From Baffinella frigidus (taxonomy: Eukaryota > Cryptophyceae > Cryptomonadales > Baffinellaceae): a DNA stretch of 20,901 nt. The position numbers were made by a program, and so were the translations under genes. Where the stretch lies: assembly GCA_026770585.1 (NCBI GenBank), contig MU646704.1, positions 305,714 to 326,614 of the forward strand, read 5' to 3'. Shown one piece after another: positions 7,448-14,067 of the stretch. Each line of letters begins with the position of its first letter. Position 1 is the first letter of the stretch. The notes beneath the pieces were generated by a model that was not told the DNA's origin, did no database searches, and saw nothing but the letters and a program-made list of their open reading frames with translations.

Positions 7448-7480
7448 AGGGGACCCTAAACCCTAAACCTTGATCCCTAA
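7448..7480. repeat. Inverted telomere-like block
   Basis: ACCCTAAACCCTAAACC on the + strand is one of the few places where the repeat is in the opposite orientation, so the transcript here would be G-rich. Confidence 0.85.
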
Positions 7481-7531
7481 AACAGGAGGGGCAGAGGGCG
7501 CACCCCGGGAGGGGGAGCACACCCAGCCTGG

Positions 7532-7622
7532 CCTATGTCTCTACGGTATTTCCTACCGTAGGGTCCTGTGAATTATCCACGTGTGGGTTATTCACAAAAT
7601 TCCTTTGAAGCCCGCTGTGTGG
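7532..7622. mobile_element. Half of a CCACACAGCGG-family foldback
   Basis: The right terminus (gcccgctgtgtgg) and the arm with TTATTCACAAAATTCC, CCACGTGTGG and CCTACCGTAGG match the family consensus in inverse orientation. A separate arm-like segment with CCTACGGTAG and TACGGATATCCGAACG continues at 7706-7840, beyond exon E16 copy a, so one element may have been split. Confidence 0.6.
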
Positions 7623-7636
7623 AGAGGGTTGGGTAC

Positions 7637-7694
7637 CCTGGGCGGCGAGCGAGCGGACGAGGCCGGCCGCCAGCGCGAGGCTGAGGCTCGCTAC
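7637..7694 (-). pseudogene. Exon E16 copy a, 5'-truncated
   Basis: It encodes VASLSLALAAGLVRSLAAQ and keeps the donor CAGG|GTACCC. Its 5' end (cgtaag) abuts foldback sequence, so the GTTGCGAGC start is lost. A gtaag acceptor could still give a 58-nt, frame-compatible exon, so use as an alternative to copy b is possible. Confidence 0.65.
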
Positions 7695-7970
7695 CTTACG
7701 GGAGAGTGTCGCGTGAATAATCCATGGGGGACCCTACGGTAGTCCATCCGTAGGGACATAGGGTGCTTCCTACGGATATCCGAACGAAACCCTTAGGGGG
7801 CTTCCTACGGAGATCCGAACGGAAATCCAACCAGGGTTTGGTTGATATCCAGCCAGGGTTTTCTTCATAGCTAAGTGGAGAGGGAGCGCACCAGGTTTTC
7901 GGGTTCAGTGTTTCGAGTTCTAGGGGGGTTGAGTTTCAGGTTTTAGGGTTTAGGGTTTAGGGTTGGGTAC

Positions 7971-8049
7971 CCTGGGCGGCGAGTGAGCGGACGAGGCCGG
8001 CCGCGAGCGCGAGGCAGAGGCTCGCTACCTTGCGGGAAGGGCTCGCAAC
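7971..8049 (-). CDS. Exon E16, intact copy (b)
   Basis: Acceptor gaaaacag, donor CCCAGG|GTACCC; 26 codons plus 1 nt. After VASPSRK it reads VASLCLALAAGLVRSLAAQ, a strong hydrophobic helix pair. It is the only one of five copies with both splice sites at full length. Phase agrees with E15 (0) and E17 (2-nt entry). Confidence 0.85.
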
Positions 8050-8171
8050 CTGTTTTCGGGATGGGAAATCCGGGGTTAGAGATTAGGGGTTTGGGGTTTG
8101 GGGTTAGGGGTGAGGGGTGGGGGTTAGGGGTTAGGGGTGAGGGTTGGGGATTAGGGTTTAGGGGTTTGGGG

Positions 8172-8217
8172 TGAGTGCGAGGGAGAGGCTCGCTACCTTC
8201 CGCGAGGGATTCGCAAC
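8172..8217 (-). pseudogene. Exon E16 copy c, 3'-truncated
   Basis: Acceptor caagcag and VANPSRKVASLSLAL are intact, then the sequence becomes CACCCCAAACC repeat. Relative to copy b the changes are Ser to Asn and Cys to Ser. Confidence 0.8.
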
Positions 8218-8344
8218 CTGCTTGAGTGTTGGAAGATGAGGGTTGTGGGGTGTGGGTGCAGGGCGTAAGTCGCAGGGTTCAGTGTTTAGTGTCTAGGGTT
8301 TAGTGTTCAGTCGAGAAACTTAGGGTTTAGGGCTTGAGATTTGA

Positions 8345-8391
8345 GCGTGAGGCAGAGGCTCGTTATCTTGCGAAAAGGAGAGGCTCGCAAC
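8345..8391 (-). pseudogene. Exon E16 copy d, truncated and frameshifted
   Basis: Acceptor tgaagcag and GTTGCGAGCC are kept. Then small indels (CTCCTTTTCGCAAG) shift the frame before CTCTGCCTCACGCTC, where repeat begins. Confidence 0.75.
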
Positions 8392-8492
8392 CTGCTTCAT
8401 GCTTCAAGGTTTGAGGAGTGGGATTGAGGGATCAGGGGGCGTGTTAGAGTTTGGGGTTTAGGGTTTAGGGATTAGGGGTTGGGGGTTTAGGG

Positions 8493-8539
8493 GCCAGTGC
8501 GAGGCAGAGGCTCGCTACCTTCCGAGAGGGACTCGCTGC
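8493..8539 (-). pseudogene. Exon E16 copy e, 3'-truncated
   Basis: Acceptor aacccag; it reads AASPSRKVASLCLALA and then CCCCTAAAC. The break falls within two codons of the break in copy c. Confidence 0.8.
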
Positions 8540-8588
8540 CTGGGTTGGGTTTTGGGGATTGGGGTTCTGGGTGCAGGGTGCAGGGATT

Positions 8589-8677
8589 AGGGTCTAGGGT
8601 CTAGGGTCTAGAGTCTAGGGTCTAGGGTCTAGGGTCTAGGGTCTAGGGTCTAGGGTCTAGGGTCTAGGGTCTAGGGT
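8589..8677. repeat. TCTAGGG array
   Basis: About 12 units of GGGTCTA in perfect or near-perfect tandem. A second TCTAGGG array lies at 11736-11788. This variant places TAG on the transcript strand. Confidence 0.97.
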
Positions 8678-8834
8678 TTAGTTGGAAGCTTAGAGTTTAG
8701 GTTTTAGAATTCAGCCGGGAAACTTAGGGTCTATATGGTTTAGTTGGGAATCTTAGCTTTTAGGTCTTAGTGGGGCATCTTGGGGTTCAAGGTTTCGGAG
8801 TTCGGGATTTGGGTTTCGAGATTAGGGTTAAGAC

Positions 8835-8893
8835 CTGGCCCTTGGCTGGGGCGGAGGTCCCACGGTGGAGCAGCCAGGGAATAGCCGCACGCA
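8835..8893 (-). pseudogene. Exon E15 copy, 5'-truncated
   Basis: It codes RAAIPWLLHRGTSAPAKG and keeps the donor CCAG|GTCTTA. Upstream it meets CCCTAAATGTGCG without an AG acceptor. Confidence 0.8.
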
Positions 8894-9015
8894 CATTTAG
8901 GGTTGATGTTTCAGGGTTTAGGCGGGAGTAATTAGGATTCGGGTTTGGACCGTGCGGGTTTCAGGATGAGGTTTCAGAGTTTGGGGATAGGGGTCAAAGG
9001 GTTTAGAGGTCAGAC

Positions 9016-9074
9016 CTTGCCCTTGGCTGGGGATGAGGTCCCGCGGTGGAGCAGCCGTGGGATGGCCGCATGCA
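9016..9074 (-). pseudogene. Exon E15 copy, 5'-truncated
   Basis: The donor CAAG|GTCTGA is kept. The body matches E15 with a 1-2 nt change near TCATCCCC that shifts the frame (plus strand ggggatgaggtccc). The acceptor is replaced by repeat-like sequence with GGTTCACTCGCAACTT units up to 9140. Confidence 0.75.
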
Positions 9075-9236
9075 CATTTCGGGTTCACTCGCAACTTACG
9101 GTTCGCTCGCAATCTAGGGTTCACTCGCAACTTCGGGTTGATATTTCAGGGTTCAGGCGGGGGGGGTACCTCAGGGTTCAAGGTTTAGGGACCTTCAGGG
9201 TTAAGCGATATGGGTCAAAGGGTTGAGGGGTCAGAC

Positions 9237-9293
9237 CTTGCCCTTGGCTGGAGCAGAGGTCCCACGGTGGAGGAGCCATGGGATGGCCGCACG
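9237..9293 (-). pseudogene. Exon E15 copy, 5'-truncated
   Basis: Donor CAAG|GTCTGA and the RAAIPWL-coding part are preserved. The acceptor side goes directly into CCCTAAACCCCAACG. Confidence 0.75.
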
Positions 9294-9294
9294 T

Positions 9295-9470
9295 TGGGGT
9301 TTAGGGTTTAGGTTTAGGGTTGAGGGTTGATGGGTTAGGTTTAGAGTCAAGGGTTTAGGGTTACCATTAGGGTCTAGGGTTTAGGATTGCCGGGTTCAGG
9401 GTTCAGGGTTCAGGGTTCAGTCAGGCAACTTAGGGTTCAGAGTTTACAGTTCAGGATTTAGGGGTGAGAC
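9295..9470. repeat. TTTAGGG/TTCAGGG block
   Basis: Degenerate telomere-like intron between E15 copies. Four TTCAGGG units at 9392-9420. Confidence 0.85.
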
Positions 9471-9540
9471 CTTGCCCTTGGCTGGGGCGGAGGTCCCGCG
9501 GTGAAGCAGCCACGGGATGGCCGCACGCGCACTCGCGCAC
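9471..9540 (-). CDS. Exon E15, intact copy
   Basis: Acceptor caacccag, donor GGCAAG|GTCTCA. One nt closes the codon from E14, then 23 codons with AAIPWLLHRGTSAPAKGK; phase 0 out. It is the only one of five copies with both splice sites. Confidence 0.85.
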
Positions 9541-9700
9541 CTGGGTTGTGCTTTCGGGTTTAGGGGGTGCGAATTTTCCGGGAAAGTTGCCGGCGATTGT
9601 GGGAGAACCGTCTCGATTGTCACCAAGTCCGCCTGATGAGATATTTAACACGTTGGCTTGATGTGTCAGGCAAGTGCTTTTGTTGGCACACGAAAGTGGG
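9541..9700. other. Unique insert between E15 copies
   Basis: About 130 bp of non-repeat DNA (9565-9698) interrupts the fifth E15 copy. It has no clear coding capacity. It carries GTTGGCACACG and TTTCCGGGAAA motifs; no long inverted ends were found by eye, so its origin is open. Confidence 0.5.
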
Positions 9701-9737
9701 GGGCAGCCAGGGGATGGCCGCACGCGTGCTCGCGAAC
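9701..9737 (-). pseudogene. Exon E15 copy, 3'-truncated
   Basis: Acceptor atccag; it codes FASTRAAIPWL and then breaks into the unique insert, losing its donor. Confidence 0.75.
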
Positions 9738-9749
9738 CTGGATTTGGCT

Positions 9750-10100
9750 GTGGGGTTTGGGGTGTGGGGTTTGGGGTGTGGGGTTTGGGGTGTGGGGTTT
9801 GGGGTGTGGGGTTTGGGGTTTGGGGTTTGGAGTTTGGGGCTTAGGGTTTCGGGTTTAGAGCTTCGTTTTTCGGGTTTGGGGTTTCGGGTTTGGGGTTTGG
9901 GGCTTAGGATTTAGGGTTTAGGGTTTGGGGTTTCAGTTTTCGGTTGTCGGGTTTCGGGTTTCGGGTTTCGGGTTTCGAGTTTCGGGTTTCGGGTTTCGGG
10001 TTTCGGGATTCGGGTTTCAGTTTTCGGTTGTCGGGTTTCGGGTTTCGGGTTTCGGGTTTCGGGTTTCGGGTTTCAGGTTTCGGGTTTCGGGTGTCGGGCA
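9750..10100. repeat. TGTGGGG/TTTGGGG and TTTCGGG arrays
   Basis: Alternating TTTGGGG-TGTGGGG dimers (9751-9815) pass into TTTGGGG and then into about 20 TTTCGGG units (9950-10095). In that last part a 75-bp higher-order unit containing TTTCAGTTTTCGGTTGTCGG occurs twice (9930 and 10015). Confidence 0.95.
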
Positions 10101-10101
10101 C

Positions 10102-10163
10102 CCGAGGACGTCGCGGAGCATCCACGCGACGCCCAGCAACCCCTCCACTTTCTCCTCCGCCAC
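10102..10163 (-). CDS. Exon E14 (62 nt)
   Basis: Acceptor ttttcgcag, donor CTCGG|GTGCCC. Phase 0 in, 2 nt left for E15. Reads VAEEK and VEGLLGVAWMLRDVLG, a typical solenoid helix. A truncated copy is at 10321-10343. Confidence 0.85.
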
Positions 10164-10171
10164 CTGCGAAA

Positions 10172-10283
10172 ATAGACGCGTCAATGCGAAAGTTAACGCG
10201 TTGGTGCAAAAGTTGACGCGTTAGTGCAAAAGTTGACGCGTTAGTGCAAAAATTGAAGCGTTGGTGCCAAAGTTGACGCGCGT
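10172..10283. repeat. 20-bp minisatellite directly upstream of the E14 acceptor
   Basis: Five units near gacgcgttagtgcaaaagtt, 20 bp each, in the last 110 bp of the E13-E14 intron. On the transcript the unit is AACTTTTGCACTAACGCGTC, containing CTAAC, a good branch-point match, in each copy. Confidence 0.9.
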
Positions 10284-10320
10284 TAGTACCACACACATAG
10301 ACTGTCAACTTAAGAAAAGT

Positions 10321-10343
10321 CCGCAAACCGTCTCCTCTCCCAC
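10321..10343 (-). pseudogene. Truncated copy of exon E14
   Basis: Acceptor cggcag; reads VGEETVCG against VAEEKVEG and then diverges. The intron-side sequence differs from E14's. Confidence 0.65.
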
Positions 10344-10416
10344 CTGCCGCGATGTCATGCCGAAAATCTCAACCATCTTTTGCTATCTTATGGGTGGGGT
10401 TAGGTCCAGGGGCAAC

Positions 10417-10562
10417 CTCCTCCTCGTCGAGGCTCTCGCGGAGGCGCAAGAGGAACGCGTCGAGCGGCGCGCGCGCTGCCTCCTCGAGGAGGGGGCGGAC
10501 CCGCGAGCCGCGCGGGAAGACGAGGAGCACTGCGCGGAGGAAGCTCGCGGCGCCGAACATGC
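10417..10562 (-). CDS. Exon E13 (146 nt)
   Basis: Acceptor cccgcgcag, donor GAGGAG|GTTGCC. Two nt in, 48 codons, phase 0 out. MFGAASFLRAVLLVFP is a hydrophobic helix, followed by VRPLLEEAARAPLDAFLL and an acidic tail. The frame stays open upstream through a second, acceptor-less copy of its first 17 codons. Confidence 0.85.
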
Positions 10563-10608
10563 CTGCGCGGGAGAGGACTGTCACTACACACTGGGCGTCG
10601 CTGATCGG

Positions 10609-10658
10609 TGGGAAGACGAGGAGCACGCCGCGCAGAAAGGATGCCGCACCCAACATGC
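10609..10658 (-). pseudogene. Copy of the first third of exon E13
   Basis: Codes GMLGAASFLRGVLLVFPP, three differences from E13, in the same open frame. No AG precedes it (acatacgg), so it probably lies in intron. It could be coding if an upstream acceptor were used. Confidence 0.7.
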
Positions 10659-10811
10659 CCGTATGTTTTTGGTTTAGGATTTTTTTGGTTTGAGAATCAC
10701 CCAAGTCTGGCTTTGGGGGATGGGGGCGAAGGATTATAGGGGTTCGGGGTTACGAATCAGGGTTTGGGGTGTAGGGTGTAGGGTTGAGGGTGTAGGGTGG
10801 CGGGTTTGCAC

Positions 10812-10916
10812 CCCACGCGACGGTCGAGGAGCTGCCCCCGCGCGCGCAGAGGTGCCACTCGACCATCCCGTTTGCCAGCACCTCCTCCCAGAGCGACAGC
10901 ACCTCACCGTCTCCGC
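10812..10916 (-). CDS. Exon E12, intact copy (105 nt)
   Basis: Acceptor ctgaacag, donor GTGGG|GTGCAA. Two nt in, 34 codons, one nt out. It reads LSLWEEVLANGMVEWHLCA and then a Gly/Ser-rich end. It is the member of a four-copy array that keeps its 3' third. Confidence 0.85.
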
Positions 10917-11092
10917 CTGTTCAGGGTGTGTGGTTTAGGGTGTCACTGGTTCAGGGGTTACTTTTTTTTTTGTGGGTTTTTTTTTTGTCGGTGTGTGGTT
11001 AAGGGTACAGGGTGTGTCTTTAGGGGTCAGGGTGGACAGGGTGTGTGTTGAGGGGTTAGGGTTTATGGTGTAAGGTGTAGGGGTTAGGATGC

Positions 11093-11171
11093 CAGCGCGC
11101 ACAGAGGTGCCACTCGACCATCCCGTTTGCCAGCACCTCCTCCCAGAGCGACAGCACCTCACCGTCTCCGC
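11093..11171 (-). pseudogene. Exon E12 copy 2, 3'-truncated
   Basis: Acceptor ctgagtag, reading frame through MVEWHLCARW, then CATCC and repeat. It lacks the GGSSSTVAWG end and normal donor, although CTCT|GTGCGC is a possible cryptic donor that would leave the same 1-nt phase. Confidence 0.7.
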
Positions 11172-11347
11172 CTACTCAGGGTGTGTGGTTTAGGGTGTCA
11201 CTGGTTCAGGGGTTACTTTTTTTTTTGTGGGTTTTTTTTTTGTCGGTGTGTGGTTAAGGGTACAGGGTGTGTCTTTAGGGGTCAGGGTGGACAGGGTGTG
11301 TGTTGAGGGGTTAGGGTTTATGGTGTAAGGTGTAGGGGTTAGGATGC

Positions 11348-11426
11348 CAGCGCGCACAGAGGTGCCACTCAACCATCCCGTTTGCCAGCACCTCCTCCCA
11401 GAGCGACAGTACCTCGTCGTCTCCGC
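11348..11426 (-). pseudogene. Exon E12 copy 3, 3'-truncated
   Basis: Acceptor ctgagcag; one Gly-to-Asp change (GDDEVLSLWEE), otherwise as copy 2, with the same breakpoint after CARW. Confidence 0.7.
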
Positions 11427-11521
11427 CTGCTCAGGGTGCGTAGTTTAGGGTGTGCCGTTTAGGGTCGACGTTTCGTGTTGAGGGTGTGGAGTTGAGGGTC
11501 GATAGTTGAGCGTTTTCGGGT

Positions 11522-11580
11522 ATCAACCAACCCGTTTGCCAGCACTTCTTCCCAGAGAGTTACTACCTCAGCGGCTCCGC
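11522..11580 (-). pseudogene. Exon E12 copy 4, oldest copy
   Basis: Acceptor ctgagag. Codes AAEVVTLWEEVLANGLVD. Several changes are synonymous (GAG to GAA at both Glu codons) and the rest mostly conservative. It may have been under selection after duplication. The 3' end is lost after GTTGAT. Confidence 0.65.
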
Positions 11581-11589
11581 CTCTCAGGA

Positions 11590-11830
11590 AGTATGGTTCT
11601 GAGTTTGGAGGGTAGGGTATAGGGTATAGGGTTGAGAGTTTATGGTGTAGGGTGTAGGGTTTAGGGTTGGGAGTTCAGTGTTAAGGGTTTAGGGTTTAGG
11701 GTTGAGGTTTTCGGTTTTAGGGTTTAGGGCTTAGGGTCTAGGGTCTAGGGTCTAGGGTCTAGGGTCTAGGGTCTAGGGTCTAGGGTCGGGGTTTAGGGTG
11801 CGTGTCTAGGGTCGAGGGTCTAACCTTTCG
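11590..11830. repeat. Telomere-like intron with a TCTAGGG array
   Basis: TGTAGGG and TTTAGGG variants, then about eight TCTAGGG units (11736-11788). Confidence 0.9.
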
Positions 11831-11903
11831 GGTCTCTGAATTTTGGGTTTCGTGGTTATTTAGGTGGGTGTATATTGAGGTGGGCGTAGGATTGAGGACG
11901 CGC

Positions 11904-12026
11904 CTGACTCCGCAAGGCTTCCAAAGCAGCGCTCAAGCGCCAGCCACGCCGCGTCGCCCCGCGCCCCCGCCTCCTCGCTGTCCATGCTGCTCCCGTTGTC
12001 GCTCCCCTCGGCGGCGACCATCCGAC
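11904..12026 (-). CDS. Exon E11 (123 nt)
   Basis: Acceptor gatcgcag. A GC donor (GAGTCAG|GCGCGT) is needed to leave 1 nt for E12; the nearby GT sites would break the frame. Reads RMVAAEGSDNGSSMDSEE, a low-complexity acidic loop, then AAWLALERCFGSLAES. Confidence 0.75.
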
Positions 12027-12077
12027 CTGCGATCAAAGAGCCGATAATAAAAAAACGGAGGAGGAAAAACGGAGTTG

Positions 12078-12145
12078 ACGCGCCCCCTCCTCCTGGCTCT
12101 CCATGCTGCTCTCGCTGTTGCTCCCCTGGGCGGCGACCATGCGCC
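12078..12145 (-). pseudogene. Diverged partial copy of exon E11
   Basis: Same acceptor context (tttgatcgcag). Reads RMVAAQGSNSESSMESQEEG and then loses similarity. The upstream 15 nt (CCCTTTGATCGCAG) are also shared, so the duplication included the acceptor. Confidence 0.75.
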
Positions 12146-12265
12146 CTGCGATCAAAGGGGGGAGTTCAGAAACGGCACGGGGGGTAGAGCGGTGTGCAGA
12201 GAAGAAAATAATCAAATGTTGGCCAGGGTGGACGGTCTCGGGGGGCTCGCACGGGGGCTCACAAC

Positions 12266-12300
12266 CTGTGAGCTTCCACACAATCTTGCGGACCGCACGA
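12266..12300 (-). pseudogene. Truncated copy of the exon E10 end
   Basis: Reads RAVRKIVWKLT and keeps the donor CACAG|GTTGTG, against RAVRKIVWELT in E10. Its left part is replaced by foldback-related DNA. Confidence 0.75.
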
Positions 12301-12428
12301 CCCGGGACAGTTGGCTAATCCGGGCAAAATGGATCAGTCATAGGACCCTACGGTAGGCAATACCGTAGGGACATACGCTGGGTGTGCCCCCTCTCCACAC
12401 AGCGGGCTACGAAGGGTAGCCTGGTGTC

Positions 12429-12555
12429 ATCCGGGAACAAGTATTTTTCTTTTAAAAAATCTGTACGAAATTTACTACACAATTTCTTCGGACGTGACCC
12501 GTTGTGTAGTAATTTTCATTGCCAGCTTTTAAAAGAAAAATACTTGTTCCCGGAT
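12429..12555. mobile_element. MITE-like element with perfect 29-bp inverted ends
   Basis: The ends (12429-12457 and 12527-12555) are exact reverse complements starting ATCCGGGAACAAGTATTTTT. An inner inverted pair, TTTACTACACAA and TTGTGTAGTAA, marks a second, inner element of the kind seen at 13281-13345. It shares its terminus with the element at 5371-5520. No coding. Confidence 0.9.
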
Positions 12556-12681
12556 TAGGTGGCTGAGCGACCAGTTTTCGGCTGGGATATCCGCAGATGA
12601 AACCCTGTGTCCCTACGGATGGTCTACCGTAGGTTCCTATGTATGATCCACGTGTGGGTTATTCACGAAACCCCTAGTAGT

Positions 12682-12840
12682 CCACGCGACGATAACCTGT
12701 GTATCAAATCGATTACGTCTTTCTATTATGCCTGCACTGCTAAAAGTATTTTTGTTCGGAACGCGCGCAAAGTTGACAGATTTATGGGTGAGTTGACTTT
12801 GAAAACAGGCCAATTTGATACACAGGCCATCGTCGCGTGG
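12682..12840. mobile_element. MITE-like element, CCACGCGACG ends
   Basis: 28-bp ends with two mismatches (ccacgcgacgataacctgtg and its inverse). It is inserted in a foldback arm, splitting ...tagtagtcc from gtccgctgtgtgg, so gtcc may be the target duplication. No coding. Confidence 0.85.
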
Positions 12841-12867
12841 GTCCGCTGTGTGTGGAGGGCTCGCAAC

Positions 12868-13036
12868 CTGTGAGCTCCCACACAATCTTCCGAACCGCAC
12901 GTGCCGCCGAGACTCCTGCGGGGCCCTCCGACCCCTCCGCGCGGCCACTTTTGACGCCGCCGGAAATCCACGCGACCACTTTCGCGGCGAGGGCGCGCGG
13001 CACGTCCCCGGTCGCGTCCGCGCACGCGTCCACAAC
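12868..13036 (-). CDS. Exon E10 (169 nt)
   Basis: Acceptor aaaacag, donor CTCACAG|GTTGCG. Phase 0 in, 56 codons, 1 nt left for E11. VVDACADATGDVPRALAAK and VVAWISGG are followed by a Gly/Glu/Ser loop and ARAVRKIVWELT. The insertion-element complex begins only 13 nt into the following intron. Confidence 0.85.
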
Positions 13037-13039
13037 CTG

Positions 13040-13260
13040 TTTTATTGTTTTAGAGTGAGGCTCGCAACCTGGTTGAGGGGAGGTTTCCAAGCTGTCCTGG
13101 GGGTGGACACTGCACGTCAACTTGTGGGGGCCGGACCACTTTCGCCAAATCAACTTGCGGGAACCGGACCTGTTTGAGAGTGAGGCTCAACACCTGGTTG
13201 ATGGGGGACGTGGACAACGCTTGGGGAGCGAAGCGCTGGAATCTCATAGGCCGACAGCTT
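13040..13260. other. Intron with splice-site-like relics and shared short repeats
   Basis: Repeated minus-strand motifs of the form CAG|GTTGCGAGCCTCAC (13069) and CAG|GTGTTGAGCCTCAC (13193) resemble exon starts coding VASL/VLSL. The segment 13118-13170 contains the AACTTGTGGGGGCCGGACCACTTTCGC unit also found at 14070-14165. No intact exon. Confidence 0.55.
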
Positions 13261-13280
13261 TAACTTAAAACATTTTGGCG

Positions 13281-13345
13281 ATGACATTTACTACACAGCA
13301 AGATGTTTACAAGTAATATTAAAGCAAACGTGTAGTAATTTTCAT
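13281..13345. mobile_element. Short foldback, ACTACAC ends
   Basis: atgacatttactacac and gtgtagtaattttcat are imperfect inverted partners 65 bp apart. The same end occurs inside 12429-12555 and alone at 13522-13538. Confidence 0.6.
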
Positions 13346-13357
13346 GGAAATCCAATG

Positions 13358-13375
13358 TGCGCACGCGTCCACAAC
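13358..13375 (-). pseudogene. Truncated copy of the exon E10 start
   Basis: acaaacag|GTTGTGGACGCGTGCGC is identical to the first 17 nt of E10 and then joins the foldback region. Confidence 0.75.
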
Positions 13376-13472
13376 CTGTTTGTGATCGAGGCTCAGCACT
13401 TGGTTGATGGGGGACGTGGGCAACGCTCTATGGGTAAGGGAAGGTCAACACGTGATCAGACACAGCCTCTGG

Positions 13473-13644
13473 CCACACAAGGCTATCCATGCGAACAGCA
13501 TAGATGTCGATTGTAAGCGTTTGTGTAGTAATTTTCATATGTTTGGTCACGTGGCGCCCGCTTTGCGGGCGCCACGTGACCAATTCTTCCCACAAAATTT
13601 AAAATCGACATGCATTCTGTTCGCATGGATAGCCTCGTGTGTGG
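13473..13644. mobile_element. Foldback element with 40-bp arms and a central hairpin
   Basis: The outer arms (13473-13512 and 13603-13644) match closely, e.g. ggctatccatgcgaacag. In the centre a perfect 19-bp stem with a TTT loop (13543-13583, GGTCACGTGGCGCCCGC) forms an exceptionally stable hairpin. A lone GTGTAGTAATTTTCAT end lies inside. Confidence 0.85.
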
Positions 13645-13731
13645 GGGGGGAGGCCTGTTTTAGTGTTTTAGAGGGAGGCTCAAAACCTGGTCGATGGAAC
13701 TGACGTCCTAAAGCCTGAAACTTGCAAGCTA

Positions 13732-13897
13732 ATAGGGTAACGTCCTGAAAACCGGGTAGTCAGGCCTACGGTACTGCCTACGGTAGGCCGTAGGGCCCCT
13801 GGGACCTAATGTTTCATAGGACCCCCCCTAGGCCCCCTAGGCCTGCCGCAGGCAATACCGTAGGCTGAACTTCCCGGTTTCCAGGACGTTACCCTAT
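13732..13897. mobile_element. Foldback element, ATAGGGTAACG family, copy 1
   Basis: 25-bp ends with one mismatch (atagggtaacgtcctgaaaa and its inverse). The interior contains repeated CCTACGGTA motifs. The same family is at 15063-15232. Confidence 0.85.
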
Positions 13898-14067
13898 GAA
13901 AGCTGTCTGGATGTGAACACTTCTCGCCAACTGCTAGCTCTGCCACGCTCAGATTGACCCACCCTTCTCAAGTTGGCATGCTGGGTTCGCGGTACAAACC
14001 CGTCAACTCTGGAGCGGGAACGAGCCCGGGCTCACCAAATTGGTGAGTCCAAAAGACAGGGACAGAG

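Larger units (their letters stand above)
10851..11426. repeat. 255-bp tandem duplication of exon E12 plus intron
   Basis: The phrase ggtgccactc recurs at 10851, 11106 and 11361, exactly 255 bp apart. Two complete units include the exon, a 30-bp T-rich block (ttttttttttgtgggttttt) and telomere-like DNA, and are nearly identical, which indicates a recent duplication. A third exon begins but its intron differs. Confidence 0.95.
12330..12855. mobile_element. Nested complex of three foldback families
   Basis: CCACACAGCGG-family arms lie at 12330-12423 and, inverted, at 12600-12681 plus 12841-12855. The TGGATCA...TAGGxxCCTACGGTAG part is the clearest pair. Between the arms sits the 12429-12555 element; the second arm is itself split by the 12682-12840 element. 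The order of insertion can be read from this nesting. Confidence 0.65.

Noticed and set aside
7637-9737. Dscam-like mutually exclusive exon clusters (E15, E16)
   Set aside because: Only one copy in each group has both full-length splice sites; the others are truncated, so decay after duplication fits better. Copy a of E16 remains an exception worth testing.
10172-10283. CRISPR array
   Set aside because: Units are contiguous 20-bp tandem copies without spacers, in a eukaryotic intron.
10261-10677. + strand open frame rich in Glu/Ala/Arg
   Set aside because: It lies antisense to E13, whose minus-strand reading has splice sites, duplicated protein sequence and phase agreement.
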